Assembly (NCBI GenBank): GCA_021828055.1
Contig: JAKATH010000002.1
Span: 1 to 64,000, forward strand
Source: Actinomycetes bacterium
Lineage (GTDB): Bacteria; Actinomycetota; Acidimicrobiia; Acidimicrobiales; RAAP-2
Direction: 5' to 3'
DNA length: 64,000 nucleotides
In this document: piece after piece, positions 1-9,855 of the stretch
How positions within the stretch are numbered: position 1 is the stretch's first letter
Layout: each line of letters starts with the position of its first letter
Made by a program: the position numbers and the translations under genes
The notes under the pieces: generated by a model
The model's database searches: none
Seen by the model: only the letters and a program-made list of their open reading frames with translations
Told to the model about the DNA's origin: nothing

Positions 1-238
1 GCAGGTCGGTGCGGGCGTTCCACTGCGCGGTCTTCGCCTTCTCGTAGAGGCGGTCGAGCCGCGGCCTCGCCCCCTTCTCGTAGTCCCACGTGAACTCGGC
101 CGGGCACGGGTCGGCGACGGCGTGATGCGCGTCGGGGTCCTCGTGGCCGACGGTCGCCAGGACCGTCGCGAGGTCCCGAAGGTCGTGGCGGCCGACGAGC
201 TCCTCGTTGCTTCGGCCCGTTGCGTCCGTTGCGGCCAT
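1..238 (-). CDS. Ferritin-like / AurF-like domain protein, N-terminal part (runs off the left edge)
   Basis: Reverse-strand reading from ATG at 238: MAATDATGRSNEELVGRHDLRDLATVLATVGHEDPDAHHAVADPCPAEFTWDYEKGARPRLDRLYEKAKTAQWNARTDL; the LYEKAKTAQWNARTDL style resembles ferritin-like oxygenases. Confidence 0.45.
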   Translation of the reverse strand, partial: MAATDATGRSNEELVGRHDLRDLATVLATVGHEDPDAHHAVADPCPAEFTWDYEKGARPRLDRLYEKAKTAQWNARTDL

Positions 239-372
239 TGCGTCGACTCCCTCTGTCACATTCTCACCCGCGGTCCCGGTCCGTCGTGCATCGCGAGCGC
301 CTGGATCCCCTGGACGCCGAACGTCGCCGCGAAGAGGCCGACGGCGGGCGAGGCGGGCGAGACGGGCGAGAT

Positions 373-485
373 GGGCGAGGCGGTCTCGGGCGGGCGAGGC
401 GGTCTCGGGCGGGCGAGGCGGGCTCGGGCGGGCGAGGCGGGCTCGGGCGGGCGAGGCGGTCTCGGGCGGGCGAGGCGGTGTGCGG
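373..485. repeat. Intergenic tandem array of about five 19-nt units (gggcgaggcggtctcgggc, t/g variant) plus a partial unit
   Basis: Units read at 373, 392, 411, 430, 449 and a partial at 468; the 19-nt period is not a codon multiple and lies between two minus-strand genes. Confidence 0.9.
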
Positions 486-536
486 GGTCGCCTCCGCGCC
501 TGCTCTCGCGCTGCGCACGCGCCTGCTCTCGCGCGA

Positions 537-1355
537 TCACGTTCCGAGCAGGGCGTCGAGCCCGACGGTGAGCCCCGGGAGGTCGCGGACCCGCCGCACG
601 GCGAGGAGGACGCCGGGCATGAACGACCGGCGGTCGTAGGAGTCGTGGCGCATGGTGAGCGACTGGCCGGCGGCACCGAAGATCACCTCCTGGTGCGCGA
701 GGAGACCCGGAAGCCGGACCGAGTGCACGCGGACGCCGCCGGGCGCGGCGCCACCGCGCGCGCCCTCGAGGACGATCTCGGTCGTCGTGTCCGAGAACAC
801 GGACGCACCTGCCCGCTCACGGGCCGCTGCGATCCGGGCAGCGGTGCCGAGGGCCGTCCCCGACGGCGCGTCGTGCTTCTGGTCGTGGTGGAGCTCCACG
901 ATCTCCACGCCGTCCATGAACGGCGCCGCGAGCTCCGAGAAGCGCATGAGAAGGACCGCGCCGATCGCGAAGTTGGGCGCGACCACGGCGTTGGCCGGAT
1001 CACCGGTGAAGGCGCGCCCGAGGACCTCGAGGTCCTCGGCGCCCAACCCCGTGGTGCCGACGACGGCGTGGATGCCCCTCTCGGCGAGCCATGGAAGGGT
1101 GCGGCGCGCCGCCTCGGCGACCGTGAAGTCGACAGCCACCTCGACGCCCGCGTCGACGAGCACCTCCGGTCGGCCCGAGATCACCGACGCCTCCCCGGCG
1201 CCGGCCCTGAGCGCCGCCGCACCACCGTCCAGCTCAGCGGCGGGATCGACGACCGCCGCCAGCGTGAGGTCCGCCGCGTCCCTGACCGCCTGGCAGACCT
1301 CGCGCCCCATCCGGCCGGCTCCGCCCACGACGCCCACGCGGATCACGGGGATCAC
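537..1355 (-). CDS. dapB: 4-hydroxy-tetrahydrodipicolinate reductase
   Basis: RVGVVGGAGRMGREVCQAV N-terminal motif, VVGTTGL, APNFAIGAVLLMRF, ELHHDQKHDAPSGTA. Confidence 0.95.
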   Translation of the reverse strand: MIPVIRVGVVGGAGRMGREVCQAVRDAADLTLAAVVDPAAELDGGAAALRAGAGEASVISGRPEVLVDAGVEVAVDFTVAEAARRTLPWLAERGIHAVVGTTGLGAEDLEVLGRAFTGDPANAVVAPNFAIGAVLLMRFSELAAPFMDGVEIVELHHDQKHDAPSGTALGTAARIAAARERAGASVFSDTTTEIVLEGARGGAAPGGVRVHSVRLPGLLAHQEVIFGAAGQSLTMRHDSYDRRSFMPGVLLAVRRVRDLPGLTVGLDALLGT

Positions 1356-1410
1356 GCTATCGGCTCACCACCCACGTCGAGTTGGGGCGCGGCCTCGGAT
1401 GGGCGCCGGC

Positions 1411-3066
1411 TCAGATGGGCCCCGGGCTCTGTACCGCGGCCTGTCCCGTGGCCTGTCCCGCGGGGTGCGCCGGGCTCTGTGCCGCGGGGTGCCCCGGGCT
1501 CTGTGCCGCGGGGTGCCCCGCGGGGTGTCCCGCGGGCTGTGCCGGGCTCGGAGCGGCGGCCGCTTTCGTGAAGTGAGCCCTTGCGGCCCGCCGACCTCTT
1601 CGCCAGCCTGAGATCACGGCCCCTTGCGGCTGGCAGCGGCTCCACCACCAGTAGGTGAACACGAGGGTGAGCGCGCCGAACGCGATCGGCCAGGGATCTC
1701 CGCCGCCGGGCGGGTTCCAGCCGGCGGTGGTCTCGGGCCGCCCCAGGCCGAACCGGAAGCGGTCGAGGGCGAGCTGGAAGTCGAACAGGTTGACGACGAC
1801 CTCACCTACGGCGGTGATCGCCGTCGCAGACCAGAGGACCCGGCTGGGACGCACCATCCTCGAGCCGCCGGCCTCGGCCGCCGCCAGCAGCACGCCGGCG
1901 ACGAGGGGGAACCAGTACCGGCCCTGGCCCAGGAACCCTTCGCGGCGTGCTTCGATCGCCACCAGGACAACCGGGAACACGAACGAGAACACGAGCAGGG
2001 CGACCACGACCGATCGCTGGCGCTTCGCCGCAGCGCGAATCCCCTCGACGGTCAAGCCCCCCATGATCGCCAGCCCGAGCGCGATGACCCACCACGGAGG
2101 CGACGTGTCCGTCCAGCCGAAGTTCCCCGGCAGCTGGAGCATGTCGTGGCCGAACCGTTGGACCGACAGCCACAGGAGCTCGAGCTCTCCCTTTCCCTTC
2201 GGAACTGCGTTCCCGACGAAGCTCAGGTTCGCCACGCCCAGCACCCACGCGCTGGTGAAGGCCGCGCACAGCCCGACCCCGGCCACGATGAGCCGCACCG
2301 AGCGGCGCCCGAGCAGCGCCCAGCTCGCACGCACGCCGTACCAGGCCACCAGGACGAGCACGATGACGCCGGCGAAGATCGGCCCGAGGTCGCGCACCTG
2401 GGTCAGCACGGCGAGGCCGACGACGAACCGGACCAGGATCGGCCGCCTCCTGGCGGGCGGCGGCCCGTTCGCGAGCGCGACGCCCGAGGTCCATGCGCAC
2501 AGCGCGCTGGCCATCTCCATGCCGCTCGGGTTGACGGTCGCCATGTAGACGAGGACGTAGGGCGTCGCGAGGGCGGCGAGCGCCGGCAGGAGGAGCGCCC
2601 GGCCCCGGGCGTCGGCGGCGGAGAGATAGGCGAGCCCCAGCAGCACCGCGGTGAGGAGCGCCGCCACGAGCCGCATGGCGTACACCGCTGCTTCGCCGTT
2701 GAGCAGCAACGACGGCCAGCCGACGACGACGTAGTAGAAGGGCGGGTAGTAGCCGACCCAGGTCGTTTCGGGCACCACCTTGGTGTCGTGCCCGAGCGGG
2801 GGCTCGCAGCCTGCCCCGACTGTGGGACGGAACATGAAGCACGGGAGGCGGTCCGGGCCGACCAGGTCCTCGGGGATCCGCACGGTGGTGTTCGGCCCGC
2901 CGGCCGGCTTGCCGACGAGCTGGCCCCTCACGCTCGCGGCGGCCTTCATCACCTGGGCGGACTCGTCGGAGAGCCCGAACATCGGCGTGGCGAACACCCA
3001 GCAGACGGTCATGCCGACGAGGAGGAGGACGACCGCCAGCCGTTTCCAGTGTCGGACGCCGCTCAC
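1411..3066 (-). CDS. DUF2142-like multi-pass membrane protein with Ala/Pro/Ser/His-rich C-terminal repeat tail
   Basis: Multiple TM segments; FATPMFGLSDESAQVMKAAASVRG and YPPFYYVVVGWPSLL resemble DUF2142; GTG start at 3066 just after the upstream M16 stop. Confidence 0.7.
   Translation of the reverse strand: MSGVRHWKRLAVVLLLVGMTVCWVFATPMFGLSDESAQVMKAAASVRGQLVGKPAGGPNTTVRIPEDLVGPDRLPCFMFRPTVGAGCEPPLGHDTKVVPETTWVGYYPPFYYVVVGWPSLLLNGEAAVYAMRLVAALLTAVLLGLAYLSAADARGRALLLPALAALATPYVLVYMATVNPSGMEMASALCAWTSGVALANGPPPARRRPILVRFVVGLAVLTQVRDLGPIFAGVIVLVLVAWYGVRASWALLGRRSVRLIVAGVGLCAAFTSAWVLGVANLSFVGNAVPKGKGELELLWLSVQRFGHDMLQLPGNFGWTDTSPPWWVIALGLAIMGGLTVEGIRAAAKRQRSVVVALLVFSFVFPVVLVAIEARREGFLGQGRYWFPLVAGVLLAAAEAGGSRMVRPSRVLWSATAITAVGEVVVNLFDFQLALDRFRFGLGRPETTAGWNPPGGGDPWPIAFGALTLVFTYWWWSRCQPQGAVISGWRRGRRAARAHFTKAAAAPSPAQPAGHPAGHPAAQSPGHPAAQSPAHPAGQATGQAAVQSPGPI
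1421..1555. repeat. GC-rich tandem repeat coding the DUF2142 C-terminal tail (about 24-nt units, gggctctgtgccgcggggtgcccc)
   Basis: Repeats read directly; encode the AQSPGHPA-like tail on the minus strand. Confidence 0.8.
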
Positions 3067-3074
3067 CTCGGAGC

Positions 3075-4361
3075 TCAAGCTGCTCTGCCCGCCAACCCCA
3101 GCGCGGCGCCGTCGAACGCGTCCGCGTCGAACGGTCCCACCGCTGCCAAGGTGCGGGGTGCCGCCGCCAGAGCCTGCGCGACCTCTCTGACAGCGTCCAC
3201 GTCCACCGCGTCGATGTGCGCGAGGACCTCGTCGATGGTCCACGCGGGACCGTAGAGCAGCACCGAGGTGCCGAGACGGCTCATCCTCGCTCCCGAGTCC
3301 TCGCACGAGAGCAGCGTCTCCGACCGGAGGTTGCCCTTGGCGACGTCGAGCTCTCGCAAGGTGACGCCCTTCGAGGCGAGGTCCTCGAGCTCGCCGGCCA
3401 CGATCCGCAGCACCTCGCCCGCGTGCTCGGGCGCGGTGCCCACGGACACCGTGGTGCACCCTGCGTCGAAGAACCCGGTGCGCTCGGACCAGATCGAGTA
3501 CGCGAGCCCCCGCTGCTCGCGCACCTTCTGGAAGAGCCGGCTCGAGAGGCCTCCCCCGAGCACCACGTTCAGCACTGCGAGCGGCCAGCGCGCCTCGTCG
3601 AACCGGGACGCCGAGCGCATCGAGAGCACGAGATGGGCCTGCTCGGTCGGTCTGCGCACCACCACCAGCGGGCTCACGTCGGGGCCGACCGGCGTGCGAG
3701 CCGGCGCCGCGCCGCCTGGTCTCGAGGCGAGCCTGCACTGGAGGGCGACCGCCACGTCCTCGTGCCGGCAGTCGCCGGCGACCGAGACGACCACGTTGCC
3801 GGGCCGGTAGTGATCCTCGAAGAACCGCCGGATGTCCGCCGCCGAGGTCGCACGGACGCTGTCTTGGGTGCCGAGCGTGTCGCGTCCCAGCGGGTGGCCC
3901 GGGAACAACGCGGCCATCGCCGTCTCTCCGGCGAGGTCCGCCGGCTCGTCTGCGTGCATGAGGATCTCGTCGAGGATGACCGTGCGCTCCGCCTCGACGT
4001 CGTGCTCGCTGAGCGAGGGATCCTCCATGATGTCGCCGAGGATGTCCAGGCCCAGGTGGAGGTGCTCGGAGAGCAGCCTCACGTAGAAGGCCGTGTACTC
4101 CTTGGTCGTGAACGCGTTGCAGTCCCCGCCCACCTCGTCGAGGGCCTCGGCGATCGACGCAGCCGAGCGCGCGGGGGTGCCCTTGAACAAGAGGTGCTCG
4201 AGGAAGTGGGACGCGCCCGCGAGCGGCTCGGGCTCGTCGCGCGAGCCGGTCCCCACCCAGAAGCCGATCGCGACCGACCGTACGTCGGGCATCGCCTCGG
4301 TCGCGAGCCGCAAGCCCGAGGTGAGCCGCTCAGTGTGGATCGAGTTGGCGCGCGGGGTCAC
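3075..4361 (-). CDS. M16 family zinc peptidase
   Basis: HFLEHLLFKGT (HxxEH) motif, GGDCNAFTTKEYTAFYVRLL, usual neighbour of pnp. Confidence 0.93.
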   Translation of the reverse strand: MTPRANSIHTERLTSGLRLATEAMPDVRSVAIGFWVGTGSRDEPEPLAGASHFLEHLLFKGTPARSAASIAEALDEVGGDCNAFTTKEYTAFYVRLLSEHLHLGLDILGDIMEDPSLSEHDVEAERTVILDEILMHADEPADLAGETAMAALFPGHPLGRDTLGTQDSVRATSAADIRRFFEDHYRPGNVVVSVAGDCRHEDVAVALQCRLASRPGGAAPARTPVGPDVSPLVVVRRPTEQAHLVLSMRSASRFDEARWPLAVLNVVLGGGLSSRLFQKVREQRGLAYSIWSERTGFFDAGCTTVSVGTAPEHAGEVLRIVAGELEDLASKGVTLRELDVAKGNLRSETLLSCEDSGARMSRLGTSVLLYGPAWTIDEVLAHIDAVDVDAVREVAQALAAAPRTLAAVGPFDADAFDGAALGLAGRAA

Positions 4362-6793
4362 CGGCGCCGCGGGCGCCGGCTGCCGCCGCCGCGGCGGCCG
4401 TCGCCTCCCTGTCCCCCGTTCCCCCCCCTCGAGGGCGCGGCGGGAACGGCCGGCCCGAGATCCCCGAGGTCGGCGACGAGCTCCGCCTCGAACGCGTCCT
4501 CGAACGACACCCGAGCCGGCTGCGGGCCCGCGCTCCGCCGCGGGCCTGCCGCGCCGCCGTCCGAGCCGCTCGCGTCCCTCGCGTCCCTCGCGTCCCTCGC
4601 GCCGCCCGCGCCGGCGAGCGACAGCGACACCTTCCCCTGCGGGTCGATGTCGTCGACGCGGACCTCGACCGGCTGACCGAGCGTGAGCACGTCCTCGGCC
4701 TGGTCCACGCGCTTGCCGCCCGCGAGGGGCGAGAGCTTGGAGATGTGGAGCAACCCGTCGCGCCCGGGAAGGATGTTCACGAACGCGCCGAACTTGGTGA
4801 TGTTCACCACCCTGCCTGGGTAGACGGTCCCGACCTCCGCCGACGGCGGTGTCAGGATCAGCGCGATCCGTCGCCGCGCCTCCTCGACGGCATTGCCGTC
4901 CTTGGCGCCGATGGTCACGGTGCCGACGACCCCGTCGTCCTCCACGGCGATGTCGGCGCCGGTCTCCTGCTGCAGGGTGTTGATGACCTTTCCCTTGGGG
5001 CCGATGACCTCGCCGATCTTGTCGATCGGGATCTCCATCGACACGATCTTCGGGGCGCTCGCTGCGACCTGCTCGCGCGGCTCGGCGATGGTCCGCTGCA
5101 TCACCCCGAGGATCGTGAGCCGCGCCTCTTTGGCCTGGCGGAGGGCCTGGGCGAGCACCTCGGCGGGGAGGCCGTCGATCTTCGTGTCCAGCTGCAGCGC
5201 GGTCACGGCGTCCGCGGTGCCCGCCACCTTGAAGTCCATGTCGCCGAACGCGTCCTCCGCGCCGAGGATGTCAGTCAGGGTGACGTAGCGGCCCTCGTCG
5301 TGCACGAGGCCCATCGCGATGCCCGCGACCGGCGCTTTGATCGGCACGCCCGCCGCCATGAGCGAGAGGGTCGACGCGCACACCGACGCCATCGAGGTGG
5401 AGCCGTTGGACGACAGCACGTCGGACACCAGCCGAAGCGCATAGGGGAAGTCCTCCTTGCGAGGGACGACCGGTAGCAGCGCACGCTCGGCGAGAAGGCC
5501 GTGGCCGATCTCCCTGCGCTTCGGGCCCCGCATGAAGCCGGTCTCTCCCGTCGAGTACGGCGGGAAGTTGTAGTGGTGCATGTACCGCTTCGACACGTCC
5601 GGAGTGATCGTGTCGAGAAGCTGGTCCATACGCGGCATGCCGAGGGTGCAGACGTTGAGGACCTGGGTCTCCCCCCGCTGGAACAGCGAGGACCCGTGCG
5701 CGGTCGGGAGGAGGTCGATCTCGGCGGAGAGCGGCCGGATGTCGGTGGTGCCGCGCCCGTCGATGCGCAATCCCTCTTCGACGATGCGCTTTCGCACGAG
5801 CTTCTTGGTGAGTGCCCGCACGGCGGCCGAGATCTCACGCTCGCGCTGTTCGAACGCGCTCGCAAGCTCGGTGACGACCGCCGCGGTGACCCCCGCGATC
5901 TCCGCGTTGCGCGCGGCCTTGTCGGCGATGCTGACGGCCTTCGCGATCCCCTCCGTCGCGATCTCCTGCACCCGCTCCCAGACGTCGTCGCCGTAGTCGG
6001 TCAACGTCGAGAACGCGATCGGCTCGATGGTCCCCCGTGCCTCGACGAAGCGAGCGACGAGCTCGCGCTGGAGGTTGATCGACTCACGGATCCAGGTCTT
6101 GGCGGCTTCGAGCCCCTGGGCGAGCACCTCCTCGGTGACCTTGGGAGCACCTCCTTCGTAGAGATCCCACGAGCGCTCGGTGCCGCCGGCCTCGACCATC
6201 ATGATGGCGATCTCGGCGTCAGGCTCGTGAGAGAGCGCCCGCCCGGCTACGACCAGCTCGAAGGTCGACTCGTCCCCCTCCTGGAAGCTCGGGTGCGGAT
6301 TCCAGTTGCCGTCGGTCGCGAACGCGATGCGCACCGCGCCGATCGGCCCGTCGAAGGGGATGCCCGAGATCATGAGCGCCGCCGACGCCGCGTTGATGGC
6401 GAGCACGTCGTGGGGGTTCACCTGGTCCGCACCGAACACGGTGCCGACGATGTGCACCTCGTTGCGGAAGCCGTTCGGGAACGACGGCCGCAGCGGACGG
6501 TCGATCAGGCGGCACGTGAGGATCGCCTGGTCCGAGGCCTTGCCCTCGCGGCGGAAGAAGGACCCGGGGATCTTCCCGGCCGCGTACGCACGCTCTTCGA
6601 TGTCGACGGTGAGCGGGAAGAAGTCCGTGCCCTCACGGACCGTCCTGGCCGCCACGGCGGTGGCGAGGACGGCGGTGTCGCCGATGCGGCCCAGGACTGC
6701 GCCGTCGGCCTGCTGGGCGAGCTTGCCCGCCTCGAACGTCATGGATCGGTCGGTGCCGCTGATCGGCGCCGTCACGGAAATGGCCTCGGCCAA
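4358..6793 (-). CDS. pnp: Polyribonucleotide nucleotidyltransferase (PNPase)
   Basis: Two RNase PH domains (FFPLTVDIEERAYAAGKIPGSFFRREGK; RGETQVLNVCTLG), KH (IGEVIGPKGKVI) and S1 (VYPGRVVNITKFGAFVNILPGRDGLLHISK). Confidence 0.97.
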   Translation of the reverse strand: MAEAISVTAPISGTDRSMTFEAGKLAQQADGAVLGRIGDTAVLATAVAARTVREGTDFFPLTVDIEERAYAAGKIPGSFFRREGKASDQAILTCRLIDRPLRPSFPNGFRNEVHIVGTVFGADQVNPHDVLAINAASAALMISGIPFDGPIGAVRIAFATDGNWNPHPSFQEGDESTFELVVAGRALSHEPDAEIAIMMVEAGGTERSWDLYEGGAPKVTEEVLAQGLEAAKTWIRESINLQRELVARFVEARGTIEPIAFSTLTDYGDDVWERVQEIATEGIAKAVSIADKAARNAEIAGVTAAVVTELASAFEQREREISAAVRALTKKLVRKRIVEEGLRIDGRGTTDIRPLSAEIDLLPTAHGSSLFQRGETQVLNVCTLGMPRMDQLLDTITPDVSKRYMHHYNFPPYSTGETGFMRGPKRREIGHGLLAERALLPVVPRKEDFPYALRLVSDVLSSNGSTSMASVCASTLSLMAAGVPIKAPVAGIAMGLVHDEGRYVTLTDILGAEDAFGDMDFKVAGTADAVTALQLDTKIDGLPAEVLAQALRQAKEARLTILGVMQRTIAEPREQVAASAPKIVSMEIPIDKIGEVIGPKGKVINTLQQETGADIAVEDDGVVGTVTIGAKDGNAVEEARRRIALILTPPSAEVGTVYPGRVVNITKFGAFVNILPGRDGLLHISKLSPLAGGKRVDQAEDVLTLGQPVEVRVDDIDPQGKVSLSLAGAGGARDARDARDASGSDGGAAGPRRSAGPQPARVSFEDAFEAELVADLGDLGPAVPAAPSRGGNGGQGGDGRRGGGSRRPRRR

Positions 6794-6913
6794 CGGTGCT
6801 CCTTTGTCCGGGGGTCAGTGCCGTGGCCGGTTCCCAGTGGTCGACCACCCCGGACATCCCGGGTGATCGGCGACTGGCAGCCGACGCTGCGGCCTGCCCG
6901 TCTCTGCTTGTGC

Positions 6914-6944
6914 AACCGCCCGACCGGGAGCCGGTCGGGCGGTT
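6914..6944. promoter_or_regulatory. Perfect 14-bp inverted repeat in the rpsO-pnp spacer
   Basis: aaccgcccgaccgg-gag-ccggtcgggcggtt read directly; no clear U-tract on the minus strand. Confidence 0.75.
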
Positions 6945-6951
6945 CGGGGTG

Positions 6952-7209
6952 CTAGCGGCGGATCCCGAGTCGTCCGATGATCGACCGGTAACGCTCGACA
7001 TCGTTGCCCCGGACGTAGTCCAGGAGCCGCCTGCGGCGCCCGATGAGCTTCATCAGGCCCCTGCGGGTGTGATGGTCGCCCTTGTGGACCTTCAGGTGCT
7101 CGGTCAGGTGCGAGATGCGGTCGGTCAGCAGGGCGATCTGGACCTCGGGCGAGCCGGTGTCGGACTCGTGGAGCCGGTGCTCGGCGATGATGACTGGCTT
7201 CTCGGGCAT
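6952..7209 (-). CDS. rpsO: 30S ribosomal protein S15
   Basis: [66 protein letters not shown]. Confidence 0.97.
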   Translation of the reverse strand: MPEKPVIIAEHRLHESDTGSPEVQIALLTDRISHLTEHLKVHKGDHHTRRGLMKLIGRRRRLLDYVRGNDVERYRSIIGRLGIRR

Positions 7210-7399
7210 GTACGAACAGACCTCGGAAATTCCGTCGGGCGGCGGGCGCGGCGACCCGCGACCCCAGCGCACGTTAGCAGGCCGGCCGGCGCGACGGCAT
7301 GCGGCCGGCGACGCCACCAGATCCGGGGAGGGCCGCTCGGCAGCGCCCCCACAGCGGAGCCGTCCCTCCTACGGCGACCGGAAGGACGCGGCGGCCGGC

Positions 7400-8407
7400 T
7401 CAGGTGGCGCTGCGGTCCAGCACGCGGCGGGTCTCGGCGACGTCGGCCCACATCTGCTCGACGAGGTCTTCCATCCGGTCGAACCGACGCTCGTCTCGGA
7501 GGCGCTCGGCGAACGCGATGCCGACCCGCTCCCCGTAGAGCCCGCCGTCGAAACCGATGAGATGGGCCTCGACGAGGGGTGCGGGCGCCGTGCGGTGCGG
7601 CTCCGCGAACGTCGGACGGACGCCCACCGAGATGGCCGCGGGGTGCTGCGACCCGTCGGCCCGGCGGCACCAGCCCGCGTAGATGCCGAGGGCGGGAACG
7701 GCGATGCCTTCTTCGACCGCGACGTTCGCGGTCGGCATCCCGAGCTGCGACCCGCCCCGCCCGTTGCCGTGGACGACCTCGCCGCGGACCTCGTGGGGGC
7801 GGGCGAGAAGCCGTGCGGCGGCGGCCACGTCGCCTTCGGCGACGAGGGCGCGGACGCGGGTCGACGAGACGGCGGTGACCCCACCGTCCCCCTCCCCGCC
7901 GCGGGCGCCGCCGGGGCCATCCTGTTCGCGGCCCCCGACGACGGCCAGCCCGACGCCCACCACGCCGAAGCCCCAGATCGCGCCGAGCGTCCGGAGCAGC
8001 GCGACGTCTCCCTTGCGGCCGTGGCCGAAATGGAAGTCCTCGCCGACGACGATCACCTTCGCCCCGAGCGTGCGGAGCAGCACCTCGTCGACGAAGTCCT
8101 CCGCCGACTCCCCGGCCCGTCCGGCGTCGAAGTGCACCACCACCGTGAAGTCGACGCCGCAGGAGGCGAGGAGCTCGAGCTTCTGCTCGGTGTCCGTCAG
8201 CAGCAACGGCGCGGACTCCGGCCGGATCACCGTCGCCGGGTGCCGGTCGAAGGTCACGACGGCAGAGGGAACGCCGAGGGTGTCGGCCTCGGCGCGGAGC
8301 CGGGCCAGCAGGCGCCGATGCCCGAGGTGGACTCCGTCGTAGGTGCCGATCGTGACTGCCGACCCCGCTGCGAGCCCGGGCGTCTGCTCCGCGGTGACGA
8401 CCTGCAC
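7400..8407 (-). CDS. ribF: Bifunctional riboflavin kinase / FAD synthetase
   Basis: AVTIGTYDGVHLGHRRLL, VVGEDFHFGHGRKG, HGNGRGGSQLGMPTANV. Confidence 0.95.
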   Translation of the reverse strand: MQVVTAEQTPGLAAGSAVTIGTYDGVHLGHRRLLARLRAEADTLGVPSAVVTFDRHPATVIRPESAPLLLTDTEQKLELLASCGVDFTVVVHFDAGRAGESAEDFVDEVLLRTLGAKVIVVGEDFHFGHGRKGDVALLRTLGAIWGFGVVGVGLAVVGGREQDGPGGARGGEGDGGVTAVSSTRVRALVAEGDVAAAARLLARPHEVRGEVVHGNGRGGSQLGMPTANVAVEEGIAVPALGIYAGWCRRADGSQHPAAISVGVRPTFAEPHRTAPAPLVEAHLIGFDGGLYGERVGIAFAERLRDERRFDRMEDLVEQMWADVAETRRVLDRSAT

Positions 8408-8537
8408 GTCGATCGAGGATAGACGGCCTCGGACGCCCCCCTTACGGGCCGGCCCTGCCCGCTGCGCGTGGGGGCGAGACCGGGCGCGCAGCGCGCCGGC
8501 ACGGGCGAGATCGGGCTCCCAGCCTCTCCCCGCCCGC

Positions 8538-9428
8538 TCAGCGGGACGCGAGCACGACGGCCGGGCGGATGCGGTGCCCGACTGTGCGCTCGTAGACGGC
8601 GAGCAGCCTCCCCGTCTCGTCCACGAGCGCCCACGGGCCGTCGCCGGTCGCGCCGATCGGCACCTTGTCGAGCGGGCGCCCGAAGGCGACGACCTGCGCG
8701 ATGTCGGGGAGGACGGTCACATGGGCGAGATCACGCAGGGCTTCGGCGGGCGAGCGCAGCGACGACGCGTCCAGCGTGTCGACCGGCTGCGCCTCGTCGA
8801 CGGTGAACGACCCGACGCGGGTGCGCCGGAGGTGCCGGAGGTGGGCGCCGCCACCGAGCGCGCCGCCGAGGTCCGCGGCGAGCGAGCGCACGTAGGTGCC
8901 GGACGAGCAGGCGACCGTCGCCCGGAGGACGCCGGGCTCGCCGGTGGCCTCGAGGTCGAACCGCTGCACCCGGACGGTGCGGGCCGGACGCTCCACCTCG
9001 ACGCCTCGGCGCGCCAGCTCGTGGAGCCTCCGTCCACCCACCTTGACGGCCGACACCATCGGCGGGACCTGCTGGACCAGACCGGTCAGTTCGGCGGCCG
9101 CGGCACGCGCCTCGTCCAGCGACACCCCGGACATGTCCCACTCGGCGAGGACGTTCCCGGACGCGTCGAGGGTGTCGGTCGCTCGCCCCAGCACGATCTC
9201 CGCGGTGTACTCCTTCCCGAGAGCCGTCAGGTACCGCAGCACGCGCGTGACCCGTCCGAGCCCGACCAGCAGCACCCCGGTCGCGTCCGGGTCGAGGGTG
9301 CCCGCGTGGCCGGCGCGGCGTTGCCCGAAGACGGCGCGGACGCGCGCGACCACGTCATGGGACGTCCAGCCCGCCGCCTTGTCCACCACCACGAGCCCGT
9401 TCGGGCCCGCAGGCGCGGTTCTCGTCAC
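8538..9428 (-). CDS. truB: tRNA pseudouridine(55) synthase
   Basis: GLVVVDKAAGWTSHDVVARVR, RRAGHAGTLDPDATGVLLV. Confidence 0.95.
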   Translation of the reverse strand: MTRTAPAGPNGLVVVDKAAGWTSHDVVARVRAVFGQRRAGHAGTLDPDATGVLLVGLGRVTRVLRYLTALGKEYTAEIVLGRATDTLDASGNVLAEWDMSGVSLDEARAAAAELTGLVQQVPPMVSAVKVGGRRLHELARRGVEVERPARTVRVQRFDLEATGEPGVLRATVACSSGTYVRSLAADLGGALGGGAHLRHLRRTRVGSFTVDEAQPVDTLDASSLRSPAEALRDLAHVTVLPDIAQVVAFGRPLDKVPIGATGDGPWALVDETGRLLAVYERTVGHRIRPAVVLASR

Positions 9429-9844
9429 GGTCGGGGCCCCTCGAGATGCTCGGCGCGCTCCGCGTGGCCCGCGCGCTCGGCGCGTGCCATGCGAGCGGCC
9501 CTCTCGGCGTCGAGGCGGCGGAGGATCTCCTCGACGCGTTCCCCTTCGCGTACCGCCGGATCGACCGTGAACTGCAGGCGCGGGGTCCTTTTCATGCGGA
9601 CCTGACGACCGACTGCCTGCTGGATCTGCCCGCGGCGCTCCTCGAGCGCTGCGGCGGACTCCTCTCCCATCGTGGCGAGGAACACCGTCGCGGTGCGGAG
9701 GTCCCCGCTCACCTCGACAGAGGTCACGGTGACGAGTCGGAGACGCTCGTCTGCATCGGCGAGCCGTTCGAGCTCCTCGCCGATGACCTGGCGGAGCAGT
9801 TCGTTCACGCGCAACGCGCGGGGGTAGTCGCGGCCGGGGTGCAT
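9425..9844 (-). CDS. rbfA: 30S ribosome-binding factor A
   Basis: RALRVNELLRQVIGEELERL, VTVTSVEVSGDLRTATVFLA; lies between truB and infB. ATG at 9844 is the likely start. Confidence 0.88.
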   Translation of the reverse strand: MHPGRDYPRALRVNELLRQVIGEELERLADADERLRLVTVTSVEVSGDLRTATVFLATMGEESAAALEERRGQIQQAVGRQVRMKRTPRLQFTVDPAVREGERVEEILRRLDAERAARMARAERAGHAERAEHLEGPRP

Positions 9845-9855
9845 CCGGACCTGCC

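Noticed and set aside
207-1571. 454-aa plus-strand ORF (and similar long ORFs such as 1624..3255 +, 8343..9605 +, 16492..18891 +, 19947..22988 +, 23473..26388 +)
   Set aside because: They lie antisense to strongly recognised genes, have Arg/Ala/Gly/His-rich composition and no recognisable domain; typical high-GC shadow ORFs.
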